Shown here: one piece after another, positions 1 to 5,720 of the stretch
How the letters are laid out: every line of letters starts with the position of its first letter
How positions within the stretch are numbered: position 1 is the stretch's first letter
From: an uncultured Collinsella sp.
Lineage (GTDB): Bacteria; Actinomycetota; Coriobacteriia; Coriobacteriales; Coriobacteriaceae
Reading direction: 5' to 3'
Assembly: GCA_902388545.1 (NCBI GenBank)
Contig: CABMPS010000048.1
Span: forward strand, 1 to 11,456
DNA: 11,456 nucleotides
Notes under the pieces: generated by a model
Databases searched by the model: none
What the model was told of the DNA's origin: nothing
The model's input: only the letters and a program-made list of their open reading frames with translations
Translations under genes and position numbers: made by a program

Positions 1-78
1 CCTTATGGCTGCTTCCTTCCGGACGTGACCAGATTCGGAACATGTCGTCATCCGAACCCATCGAACGCGCTAGGCGCT
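1..78 (-). ncRNA. ffs: Bacterial small signal recognition particle RNA (4.5S-like), 5' part
   Basis: Read on the minus strand, positions 30-1 give GGTCACGTCCGGAAGGAAGC followed by AGCC. This is nearly identical to the conserved apical domain of bacterial SRP RNA, where the GGAA tetraloop (here 20-17) and the neighbouring internal loop bind the Ffh M domain. The RNA targets ribosomes making membrane proteins to the membrane. The 5' end at about 78 is inferred from a promoter at 85-113. The 3' half of the hairpin lies beyond the left edge, so the gene is partial. In many Gram-positive genomes this RNA lies near tadA and dnaX, which fits tadA being close by here. Confidence 0.93.
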
Positions 79-84
79 CGGTAT

Positions 85-113
85 ATCTTACCTGCTCTCG
101 CCCGATGGGGCAA
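85..113 (-). promoter_or_regulatory. Sigma-70-type promoter of the SRP RNA
   Basis: On the minus strand, TTGCCC (113-108) and TAAGAT (90-85) are separated by exactly 17 nt. This is a good housekeeping promoter with its predicted start near 78. It reads straight into the SRP RNA. Confidence 0.75.
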
Positions 114-122
114 GATAGCTAA

Positions 123-191
123 TTTGGAACGGGGCTTTTTGACTACTCGGGCAATCAGATCGACAAGTAGCCAAAATAGCCCCGTTCCAAA
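123..191. repeat. Long stem-loop upstream of the SRP RNA promoter
   Basis: Positions 123-136 pair perfectly with 178-191 over 14 bp (arm TTTGGAACGGGGCT). Pairing continues after a T-T mismatch with 138-140/174-176 and 143-147/166-170, leaving a loop of about 18 nt. The hairpin lies 10 nt upstream of the -35 box of ffs. Neither strand shows a clean U-tract directly after the outer stem, so an ordinary intrinsic terminator is doubtful. It may be a small repeat element or an insulator between the kinase remnant and ffs. Confidence 0.7.
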
Positions 192-210
192 AAGACTGGT
201 CTGACGCTGC

Positions 211-370
211 GCCACGAAAAGGGCCTATCTACTACGTTTTGGTCGCAGGGGTCAACCATAGCGTGCTTTTTCGAAAAGCGGCGAGCTCTCTACCTGCTGT
301 TTTTATTTCCCAAATTCCGGGATGGTCGAGGGCCCCCGGTTAAACGTAGTAGATGGTCGCCTTTCGTGGC
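211..370. repeat. 160-bp element with 30-bp imperfect terminal inverted repeats
   Basis: The sequence at 211-240 matches the reverse complement of 341-370 at 25 of 30 positions. This includes a perfect 13-bp core, ATCTACTACGTTT (227-239) against 342-354, and matching outer ends GCCACGAAA. A small hairpin (265-270/274-279) lies inside. No credible gene is present. The size and terminal repeats resemble a miniature inverted-repeat or extragenic palindromic element, though I see no obvious target-site duplication. The mismatches between arms suggest an old copy. Confidence 0.6.
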
Positions 371-422
371 AGGCGGTCCGGCTCGAGACCCAAGGCAGCC
401 AACCTCGAATGGCCATTCTCGA

Positions 423-489
423 AGTTGCGGTGGAATATGGACTGAATTGGCCCCTTAAAGGTAAAAACACTCCGTATTTCACCGCAACT
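423..489. repeat. 19-bp stem-loop downstream of the glycerate kinase remnant
   Basis: Positions 423-441 pair with 471-489 (AGTTGCGGTG with CACCGCAACT at the base) with no gap. There are two G-U wobbles if it is read as plus-strand RNA, and the loop is 29 nt. It begins 18 nt past the kinase stop. There is no T-tract after it on the minus strand, so a terminator role is uncertain. With the two elements to its left it makes 121-506 almost entirely palindromic non-coding DNA; I see no gene there. Confidence 0.6.
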
Positions 490-506
490 TATCGAGGGGA
501 TGGGTT

Positions 507-1725
507 TTAGATACGGCCAAGGTCGTAGGATCGAGCGGCTGCTTCGCCGGCGCAGATAAGGTTGGCTGTGGCTTCTTGCGGATCGAGTGCCTGCTCCAGG
601 TCCATGGGCTTGCGACAGATCGGCAGCACAAGATCGATGCCCCGCTCATACACCGCATCCAGGCTGTCGGCACGACCGCCCACGACGGCGGCTACCGGCT
701 TGCCATATCGCTTCGCACGGCGGGCCACGCCCACCGGTGCCTTACCGGCGGCAGATTGCTCGTCCATATTGCCCTCGCCTGTAATGACCAGGTCGACATC
801 GCGCACGCGCTCGTCAAACCCCACGAGGTCAAGCACCGTCTCCACGCCCGAGCGCAACTCGGCGCCGAGCGCTAGCAGTGCGGCGCCCAGGCCGCCGGCG
901 GCACCGGCGCCGGGCACGCCGAGCACCGAGCCAAATGTCCGTGCACCCGCGGGCACGCGCAGCAACCCCTGAGCCCGCGCCCTAGCAATCGCTGTATCGA
1001 GCAGGCGACCGTAGCCGACCATCCAGCCGTCGCACCTGCTCAGCGCCTCGGCATCATCTGTCGGCAGGCCCTTCTGCCCACCGAACACCGCAAGCGCGCC
1101 GCGACGCCCCACGAGCGGATTCTCGACATCGGAAAGTACGACGGTACGAGCGCCGCCCAGCACCTCAAGCGCCGGCGCCAAATCAACGCTCGCTACCTGC
1201 TCAAGCCCCGCGAGACCGGGGGCGATATCGCAGCCCTGATCATCGACCACACGCGCGCCCAGCGCCCGCAGCATGCCGGCGCCACCATCGTTGGTGGCAC
1301 TACCGCCCAAGCCAATATAGATAGTCTTTGCACCCGCGCGAACCGCACGAAGCATCAGTTCGCCCACGCCATAGGTTGTGGCCGCCAACGCTGCCAATTC
1401 CGTGCAAGGCGAATACCCAATACCCGCCGTCTCGGCCATCTCAATGACCGCGGACTCGCGCTCGGCATCTACCAGCATCCGGGCAGACACGGGTTCACCA
1501 AAGGGACCTGCCACCTCGCAGGTCGAGAGCTCGCCACCACGCTTCATGGTATAAAGGTTAAGGAAGTCGCGCGGCAACGGCGTCGAGCGTTCCCTCGCCG
1601 CCATCTGCCAGCGGCAATGCGCGCACCTCGGCATCGGGCCACACACGGCGCACGCCTTCGGCAACCGCCGCCTCTGCCTGTGCACTCGAAACGCTGCCCT
1701 TAAAGGAGTCGATCGCCAGCAGCAC
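507..1725 (-). pseudogene. Glycerate kinase (GarK/GlxK family), frameshifted
   Basis: Glycerate kinase phosphorylates D-glycerate for entry into glycolysis. The N-terminus (VLLAIDSFKGS, then LPLADGGEGTLDAVAA) is read from about 1725 in the same frame as tadA and hits TAA at 1558-1560. The remainder, from about 1539 to the stop at 507, is in another frame. It shows the family motifs GLGGSATNDGGAGM, NPLVG, GVPGAGAAGGLGAALL and VITGEGNMDEQS. The reading frame moves by +1 at the junction, where about 28 extra AT-rich bases (around 1540-1567) interrupt the usual short spacing between GEGT and the GPFGEPV strand. The first half has no convincing ribosome binding site of its own and is continuous with tadA. 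It is either a real pseudogene, a sequence error, or (less likely) a gene expressed by +1 frameshifting at CCT-TAA. The family assignment is firm; functional status is doubtful. Confidence 0.85.
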
Positions 1726-2316
1726 ACGGCGGGGCCGGCGACACACGGGGCCAAAATCAACCGTTTCAACGGCGACATCTCCAGCACACGCGAGCGCCTC
1801 GGCATGAGCGGCATGCGCCTCAAGATCGGCCCCACGTCCGCAGCCAACGCCGTCGACACTGCGCAGCCCACTAAAATAGTCGCTCAACACCTCACGACAC
1901 TCATCCGCCAGCACGCCGGCGGTTACATTAAACCGATGGTTCAGGCGCGAATCGGCATTGAGGTCGTACAACGAGCCCAGCGCGCCCGCCTTGGCATCAG
2001 CCGCGCCATACACGCAGCGTCCTACGCGCGCGTTAACCATAAGGCCCGCGCACATGCAGCAGGGCTCGAGCGTTACATAGACCGTGCAATCGGAAAGGCG
2101 CCAACGACCGAGCGACCGAGCGGCAGCGCACAGGGCCGCGAACTCCGCATGCGCCGAAGGGTCCTGGTCGAGCTCGCGACGATTATGTGCCCGCGCGACG
2201 ATCTCACCCGCGCGCACCACCACAGCGCCAATGGGCACTTCGCCCACCGCAGCGGCGGCGCGCGCCTCGGCCAGCGCCTCGCGCATGAACTTCTCGTCGA
2301 TTTCGGTGATCGTCAT
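1558..2316 (-). CDS. tadA: tRNA-specific adenosine deaminase TadA, fused in frame to the N-terminus of glycerate kinase
   Basis: TadA deaminates A34 to inosine in tRNA-Arg(ACG). The 252-residue product has a complete deaminase domain at about residues 1-150. The HAE motif (residues 56-58) supplies the zinc ligand and catalytic Glu, and PCCMC (85-89) supplies the two zinc cysteines. The SLYDL, LNHRF and LADECREVLSDYF stretches match E. coli TadA closely. A 45-residue Ala-rich linker (about 152-196) follows, then the first 55 or so residues of glycerate kinase up to the TAA at 1558. A normal TadA ends near residue 150-170, so the tail is anomalous. The start ATG at 2316 has GGGAAGG six bases upstream; an upstream in-frame codon at 2367 would overlap the divergent tRNA promoter region and is not preferred. 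TadA activity is probably intact. Confidence 0.9.
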   Translation of the reverse strand: MTITEIDEKFMREALAEARAAAAVGEVPIGAVVVRAGEIVARAHNRRELDQDPSAHAEFAALCAAARSLGRWRLSDCTVYVTLEPCCMCAGLMVNARVGRCVYGAADAKAGALGSLYDLNADSRLNHRFNVTAGVLADECREVLSDYFSGLRSVDGVGCGRGADLEAHAAHAEALACAGDVAVETVDFGPVCRRPRRVLLAIDSFKGSVSSAQAEAAVAEGVRRVWPDAEVRALPLADGGEGTLDAVAARLP

Positions 2317-2367
2317 CGTTCGCCTTCCCTGCTGCAAATTCAAAACGATGCTATCATTACGACTCAC

Positions 2368-2457
2368 GGAGAGATGGCAGAGCGGCTGAATGCGGCGGTC
2401 TTGAAAACCGTTGAGCGCGAGAGCGTTCCGGGGGTTCGAATCCCCCTCTCTCCGCCA
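2368..2457 (+). tRNA. tRNA-Ser (anticodon UGA)
   Basis: This is a 90-nt class II tRNA with a 7-bp acceptor stem, GGAGAGA (2368-2374) with TCTCTCC (2447-2453). The anticodon stem GCGGT/ACCGT encloses the loop CTTGAAA, giving TGA at 2402-2404. It has a long variable arm, the T-loop sequence GGTTCGAATCC, discriminator G2454 and an encoded CCA at 2455-2457. It reads UCA and related serine codons. A possible -10 (TATCAT, 2352-2357) lies upstream; no good -35 is visible. No terminator follows before the convergent tetR-family gene. Confidence 0.97.
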
Positions 2458-2460
2458 CTT

Positions 2461-3045
2461 CTAGTGATGCACCGGCGTCATGGTTCGCTCGAACAGTGCA
2501 TCGACCACGTCGGCCATCTCGGGTCGACGCTCGAGGTCGTGACCCGACTCCCACCATATCGTGAAAAGTCGAATAATACCGCCGGCGACAAACTCAGACG
2601 TCGTCTCGAGTGACACGGGGGCCAGAGCATCCTCGGCAAGCACGTTCATCACACGCTCGCGGATGGAGCGGGCAATGCGGTCGCAAATAACGTTGGTCAA
2701 CATGCCCGACATGCTGCTAGCCAAAATGTTATCCATGAGCTGCTCGTGCGCCAGAATCAAATCCATGGCATCGTCCAAAATCGCGTGTCGAAGCGCGCGC
2801 ACGTCCTCGGCAGACACTGCGCCGGCCTCATCGGGCTGTTTTTGCGGCAAGCCCGACATGAGCTCATCGATATAAAAGGCGAAGTAATCGTTTTTATCGC
2901 GAAAGTGCTTATAGAACGTCGTGCGGCGAATCATGGCACGGTCGCACAGCATAGCAACCGTCAAATCCTCAAACCGATGCTCTTCCAAAAGCTCGGTAAA
3001 GGCATCGAACAGGGCACGATAGGTTTTCTTGATGCGAAGGTCCAT
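2461..3045 (-). CDS. TetR/AcrR-family transcriptional regulator
   Basis: This is a 194-residue DNA-binding regulator. The N-terminal helix-turn-helix domain (about residues 5-55) contains FEDLTVAMLCDRAMIRRTTF followed by YKHFRDKNDYF, the typical TetR recognition-helix region. The C-terminal ligand/dimer domain ends with a GGIIRLFTIWWESG stretch typical of TetR C-terminal domains of the DhaS-like type, with a conserved W in the last helices. The ligand is unknown. ATG 3045 is chosen because the protein then begins MDLRIKKTYRALFDAF like its family; GAGG lies 12 nt upstream, which is long. ATG 3057 and TTG 3063 are in-frame alternatives with worse spacing. It is divergent from lemA across about 200 bp and may regulate itself or lemA. 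Its stop lies 3 nt from the tRNA-Ser 3' end with no terminator seen. Confidence 0.9.
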   Translation of the reverse strand: MDLRIKKTYRALFDAFTELLEEHRFEDLTVAMLCDRAMIRRTTFYKHFRDKNDYFAFYIDELMSGLPQKQPDEAGAVSAEDVRALRHAILDDAMDLILAHEQLMDNILASSMSGMLTNVICDRIARSIRERVMNVLAEDALAPVSLETTSEFVAGGIIRLFTIWWESGHDLERRPEMADVVDALFERTMTPVHH

Positions 3046-3094
3046 CCGTATCGCCATCCTCAAGGCGTAGACAGCATTCCTTAATCTGTCGCAT

Positions 3095-3100
3095 ATCTTA
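3095..3100 (-). promoter_or_regulatory. Possible -10 box for the tetR-family gene
   Basis: The minus strand reads TAAGAT, the same hexamer as in the ffs promoter, about 50 nt upstream of the chosen start. No matching -35 was found at 16-18 nt, so this is weak. Confidence 0.3.
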
Positions 3101-3166
3101 CACCTGTACCACCCGTTCGTTATTGGCGTCCCCTCCCTGGTTGAAACATAACGCTTACCGGAAAGT

Positions 3167-3202
3167 TCGGCACCGTCAAAGGTTGTGGGTATACTAAATA
3201 CC
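3167..3202 (+). promoter_or_regulatory. lemA promoter with overlapping dyad
   Basis: TATACT (3190-3195) makes a good -10, with TCGGCA (3167-3172) as a weak -35 at 17 nt. The short perfect dyad GGTAT-ACTAA-ATACC (3188-3202) covers the -10 and could be an operator. The start ATG at 3258 is about 55 nt downstream and has GGAG five bases before it. Confidence 0.5.
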
Positions 3203-3257
3203 GTTACACCAACGGCAGCTGGCGCGAAACGCCGCGGCCATTCGAAACGGAGACATC

Positions 3258-3809
3258 ATGGCTACCATCATCATCGGTATCGTTGTTGTCGTTGTGATTG
3301 TCTGCGCCATCGCCGGCATCTACAACAACATGGTCACCAAGCGCAATCGCATCGATAACGCCTGGCAGAACATCGACACACAGCTGCAGCGCCGCAACGA
3401 CCTGATCCCCAACTTGGTGGAGACCGTCAAGGGCTACGCCAAGCACGAGCAGGAGACGCTCTCCGCCGTGATCAGCGCTCGCAACACCGCCGTAAGTGCC
3501 ACCACGCCCGAGGCCAAGATGGAAGCCGACAACGTGCTGACCGGTGCGCTGCGCCAGCTCTTTGCCGTGGCCGAGGCCTACCCCGACCTTAAAGCGAACA
3601 CCAACTTTACGCAGCTCCAGGCATCGCTCGAGGATACCGAGAACAAGATTAGCTATGCACGCCAAAGCTACAACGACTGCGTGCTCAGCTACAACAACGC
3701 TATCCAGACGTTCCCGGCCGTTATCTTTGCCGGCATCTTCCAGTTTAAGGAGCGCCAGGGCTTCGAGGCAGCTGAGGCCGCCCGCCAGGCTCCGACCGTC
3801 AAGTTCTAA
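3258..3809 (+). CDS. lemA: LemA family protein
   Basis: This 183-residue protein is close to the usual LemA length. It starts with a single membrane segment (about residues 4-22, IIIGIVVVVVIVCAIAGIY), placing it as a membrane-anchored protein with a helical domain. The LemA hallmark follows: NRIDNAWQNIDTQLQRRNDL, then IPNLVETVKGYAKHE and a later SARNTAV. The C-terminal half has the conserved SYNDCVLSYNNAIQTFP and FKERQGFE stretches. The start is well supported by GGAG five bases upstream. The molecular role of LemA is not established; in other genomes it often lies beside TPM-domain proteins or HtpX, neither of which is here. It appears to be a single-gene transcript, bounded by its own promoter and a strong terminator. 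Confidence 0.95.
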   Translation: MATIIIGIVVVVVIVCAIAGIYNNMVTKRNRIDNAWQNIDTQLQRRNDLIPNLVETVKGYAKHEQETLSAVISARNTAVSATTPEAKMEADNVLTGALRQLFAVAEAYPDLKANTNFTQLQASLEDTENKISYARQSYNDCVLSYNNAIQTFPAVIFAGIFQFKERQGFEAAEAARQAPTVKF

Positions 3810-3845
3810 CAGATCTGCAGCGTATCCTTAATCGGGTATATGCAT

Positions 3846-3890
3846 AAACCGCCCCGTCGAATGCATACTTCGACGGGGCGGTTTCCTTTG
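3846..3890 (+). terminator. Intrinsic terminator of lemA
   Basis: A perfect 15-bp stem (3846-3860 with 3870-3884; AAACCGCCCCGTCGA and its complement) has a 9-nt loop and is followed by TTTCCTTTG. It starts 37 nt after the lemA stop. Confidence 0.9.
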
Positions 3891-3914
3891 TCGCGAAGGT
3901 CCCCCTCAAGGCGC

Positions 3915-4117
3915 CGTGCATTTTTGGGAGTATTCAGCATGCCCGACAGCTTCGAGCGCCACGAAAAATGCCAAAGACCGCGAATATCCCTGCAAATCAA
4001 GCACTGTCGGCCCATGACCCCGCCTATTATTCGCGAAAAGCATCGACGAGCACGGATTTTTGCCCGAACGTCGGTATGCAGGGGCCTTCGATTGCAGAAT
4101 ACTCGCGAAAATGCACG
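3915..4117. repeat. 203-bp element with 21-bp terminal inverted repeats
   Basis: Positions 3915-3935 match the reverse complement of 4097-4117 at 19 of 21 bases; a further GCA match just inside extends this to 22 of 25. The inside holds more TTCGCGAA-like motifs (for example around 4029-4039). Long open frames cross this DNA on both strands but show no protein-like composition, no ribosome binding sites and no family resemblance, so I call no gene. The structure suggests a non-coding mobile or extragenic repeat. Confidence 0.55.
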
Positions 4118-4141
4118 TCACCACCACCCCTATATGACGCG

Positions 4142-4175
4142 AAGCAAAACAAAAGCGCGGCCTAAAAGGCCGCGC
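4142..4175 (-). terminator. Intrinsic terminator, probably ending the ilvE transcript
   Basis: A 9-bp GC-rich stem (4155-4163 with 4167-4175, GCGCGGCCT/AGGCCGCGC) has a 3-nt loop. On the minus strand it is followed by TTTTGTTTTGC. No other minus-strand gene lies between it and ilvE, whose stop is about 195 bp upstream; the nested palindrome lies in between. Confidence 0.8.
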
Positions 4176-4228
4176 ACCATCTTTATTCAGATCTATATTG
4201 CCCGTAACGGCAGCGCCAAGGTAACGCA

Positions 4229-4353
4229 GGCCCGAGGGCAACCTACCTTTCCGGCGCACTCCGCAGGACGAAAGAACCTCCGCCGCACGAAGTGCGCTGC
4301 GGAGGTTCTTGCATATCCGAGGACGCGCCGGAAAGGAAGGTTGCCCTCGGGCC
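4229..4353. repeat. Nested palindrome with 29-bp arms downstream of ilvE
   Basis: The arms at 4229-4257 and 4325-4353 are complementary at 28 of 29 positions. Inside are two unpaired 14-nt stretches (4258-4271 and 4311-4324). A second perfect 12-bp stem (4272-4283/4299-4310) and a 5-bp tip (4284-4288/4292-4296) close on a GAA loop. The structure starts 16 bp past the ilvE stop, so it would form the 3' UTR of the ilvE mRNA and could fold as RNA or extrude as a cruciform. Having no U-tract, it is not an intrinsic terminator by itself. Confidence 0.8.
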
Positions 4354-4369
4354 GAACAGCTATGGCAGC

Positions 4370-5422
4370 TTACGCGACGGTGTAAACCCAGTCGTGTTTA
4401 TCCTCAACAGCACCAGACTGGATACCGGTCAGGGTCTCGCGGAGCTTCTTCATCACAGGACCGATCTCGGTGTAGCCAGCCGGGAAGGTCACGGTCTCAT
4501 CGGCACCGTAAACCTTATTGTCGATCTCGCCCACCGGGGAGATGACGGCGGCGGTGCCGCACAGGCCGCACTCCACAAAGGTGCCGGCCTTGACCTCGGC
4601 CCACTCGACGGGGCGCTGGTCGACGGTTATGCCCAGGTCCTGAGCAACCTGAACGAGCGAGCGACGGGTGATGGAGGGCAGGATGGAGTCAGTGTGCGAC
4701 TGCGGAACGACGAGCGTGCCGTCCTCCTTCACGAACAGGACGTTAGCGCCACCGGTCTCCTCGACATAGGTGCGGGACTCGGAGTCGAGATACAGGTTCT
4801 CGGCATAGCCCTCGCGATGGGCCTCCATCGTGGGCTTGAGGGACATGGCGTAGTTCAGGCCAGCCTTGATGTTGCCGGTGCCGTGCGGTGCGGCGCGGTC
4901 GTACTCGGAAACGCGCAGCTTGACGGGCTTGAGGCCACCCTTAAAGTACGGACCGACCGGGGTCACGAGAATGCGGAACGTGTACTCAGGAGCGGGAGCC
5001 ACGCCGATCACGTCACCAGAGCCGATCATAAACGGACGCACGTACAGGGTTGCACCGGAGCCGAAGGGCGGAACCCAGGCGGCGTTGGCAGAAACGACCT
5101 GCTTGACGGCCTCGACAAACTTGTCCTTGGGGAACGGGGGCATCTCGAGGCGCTGGGCAGAGTTATACATACGCTCAGCGTTCATGTCGGGACGGAAGCA
5201 GACGATGCTGCCGTCCTCGGCGGTGTAGGCCTTCAGGCCCTCAAAGACCTCCTGGCAGTAATGGAAGATGCCGCCGCACTCGGAAACATGCAGGGTGTGG
5301 TCGGTGGTCAGGCCGCCCTCGTCCCACTCGCCATCCTTCCAATGAGCCTCGTAGCTGTAATCGGTTTTCATGTAGCCAAAGCCGAGGCTACCCCAATCGA
5401 TATCCTTCTTCTCGACAGTCAT
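4370..5422 (-). CDS. ilvE: Branched-chain amino acid aminotransferase
   Basis: This 350-residue fold-type IV PLP enzyme transfers the amino group between glutamate and the 2-oxo acids of leucine, isoleucine and valine. It catalyses the last step of their synthesis and acts in the cytoplasm. The features are those of the longer BCAT group: QEVFEGLKAY (57-66), RPDMNAERM, LYVRPFMIGS (127-135), and HGTGNIKAGLNYA (180-192) with the PLP-binding lysine at 186. YVEETGGANV (219-228) and DSILPSITRRSL (245-256) follow. The length is normal for the family. ATG 5422 is supported by AAGGAG six bases upstream; in-frame codons continue upstream to GTG 5572 but are Arg-rich and unlike the family, so they are taken as leader. 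It is monocistronic, with a leader of about 147 nt from a putative promoter at 5576-5602. Confidence 0.96.
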   Translation of the reverse strand: MTVEKKDIDWGSLGFGYMKTDYSYEAHWKDGEWDEGGLTTDHTLHVSECGGIFHYCQEVFEGLKAYTAEDGSIVCFRPDMNAERMYNSAQRLEMPPFPKDKFVEAVKQVVSANAAWVPPFGSGATLYVRPFMIGSGDVIGVAPAPEYTFRILVTPVGPYFKGGLKPVKLRVSEYDRAAPHGTGNIKAGLNYAMSLKPTMEAHREGYAENLYLDSESRTYVEETGGANVLFVKEDGTLVVPQSHTDSILPSITRRSLVQVAQDLGITVDQRPVEWAEVKAGTFVECGLCGTAAVISPVGEIDNKVYGADETVTFPAGYTEIGPVMKKLRETLTGIQSGAVEDKHDWVYTVA

Positions 5423-5568
5423 ATGTCGCTCCTTACATACACAGTTGCATACTCGCGAACCCGCACGCAAAGACCGAAGCCGACCGCGTCGCAACGTCGC
5501 ACGCCCGGAGCGTAGAGCCGGACGGGACACGCGAACGGCATCAAAGCCGATGGCACGTCGATTCGCAT
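5419..5568 (-). CDS. Possible 49-codon leader ORF overlapping the ilvE start
   Basis: On the minus strand an ATG at 5568 opens a 49-codon frame. It is rich in valine (nine) and arginine, and its TGA stop overlaps the ilvE ATG as ATGA. It has no Shine-Dalgarno sequence. If TACAAT (5581-5576) is the -10, transcription would begin at about this ATG, making it a leaderless frame. I do not recognise the peptide, and it may simply be untranslated leader with an open frame. Confidence 0.2.
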   Translation of the reverse strand: MRIDVPSALMPFACPVRLYAPGVRRCDAVGFGLCVRVREYATVYVRSDI

Positions 5569-5575
5569 GCACGAG

Positions 5576-5602
5576 ATTGTACTCCCCGTACGCGTCTGAT
5601 AA
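5576..5602 (-). promoter_or_regulatory. Putative ilvE promoter
   Basis: The minus strand has TACAAT (5581-5576), a 5/6 match to the -10 consensus. TTATCA (5602-5597) lies at the short spacing of 15 nt, or TTTTAT at 17 nt. AT-rich DNA with the dyad CTTTAACTAAGTAAAG (5612-5627) lies just upstream and could be an UP element or operator. No T-box motif is seen. Confidence 0.4.
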
Positions 5603-5644
5603 AACGCTTTTCTTTAACTAAGTAAAGTATTTTCATTTGCCTTC

Positions 5645-5683
5645 AACACAAAAGGCCCGCCATCGAATCCGATGACGGGCCTT
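5645..5683 (-). terminator. Intrinsic terminator of the DedA-family gene
   Basis: AAGGCCCG (5652-5659) pairs with CGGGCCTT (5676-5683), and CATCG with CGATG inside, with one mismatch and a 4-nt loop. On the minus strand it is followed by TTTTGTGTTG. It starts 37 nt past the stop at 5721. Confidence 0.88.
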
Positions 5684-5720
5684 GGAATTAACGTCCGAAA
5701 ACAAGCTCGGACTACGCGTT

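Noticed and set aside
123..490. CRISPR array or tandem repeat array
   Set aside because: The repeats are three different inverted pairs, not direct repeats with regular spacers.
322..510. 62-codon open frame on the plus strand near the kinase stop
   Set aside because: It lies across two inverted repeats and overlaps the end of the kinase. There is no ribosome binding site or family resemblance.
2368..2460. Integrated element attachment site at the tRNA-Ser 3' end
   Set aside because: No integrase gene and no second copy of the tRNA 3' end are visible in the window.
3906..4259. 117-codon open frame on the minus strand in the same region
   Set aside because: It starts within one arm of the nested palindrome, crosses the ilvE terminator and ends in the terminal repeat of the 203-bp element. 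I see no ribosome binding site and no recognisable domain.
3840..4385. 181-codon open frame on the plus strand downstream of lemA
   Set aside because: It starts inside the lemA terminator, crosses two inverted-repeat elements and the ilvE terminator, runs into ilvE antisense, and is a low-quality Arg/Pro-rich translation with no ribosome binding site.
4292..5515. 407-codon open frame on the plus strand antisense to ilvE
   Set aside because: It mirrors the codon structure of the well-supported ilvE gene, as expected in GC-rich DNA. The same holds for the 682-codon frame at 7459-9507 opposite the ABC exporter gene.
5423..5600. T-box or other riboswitch upstream of ilvE
   Set aside because: No T-box consensus (AGGGTGGNACCGCG) or other riboswitch signature was found in the short leader.
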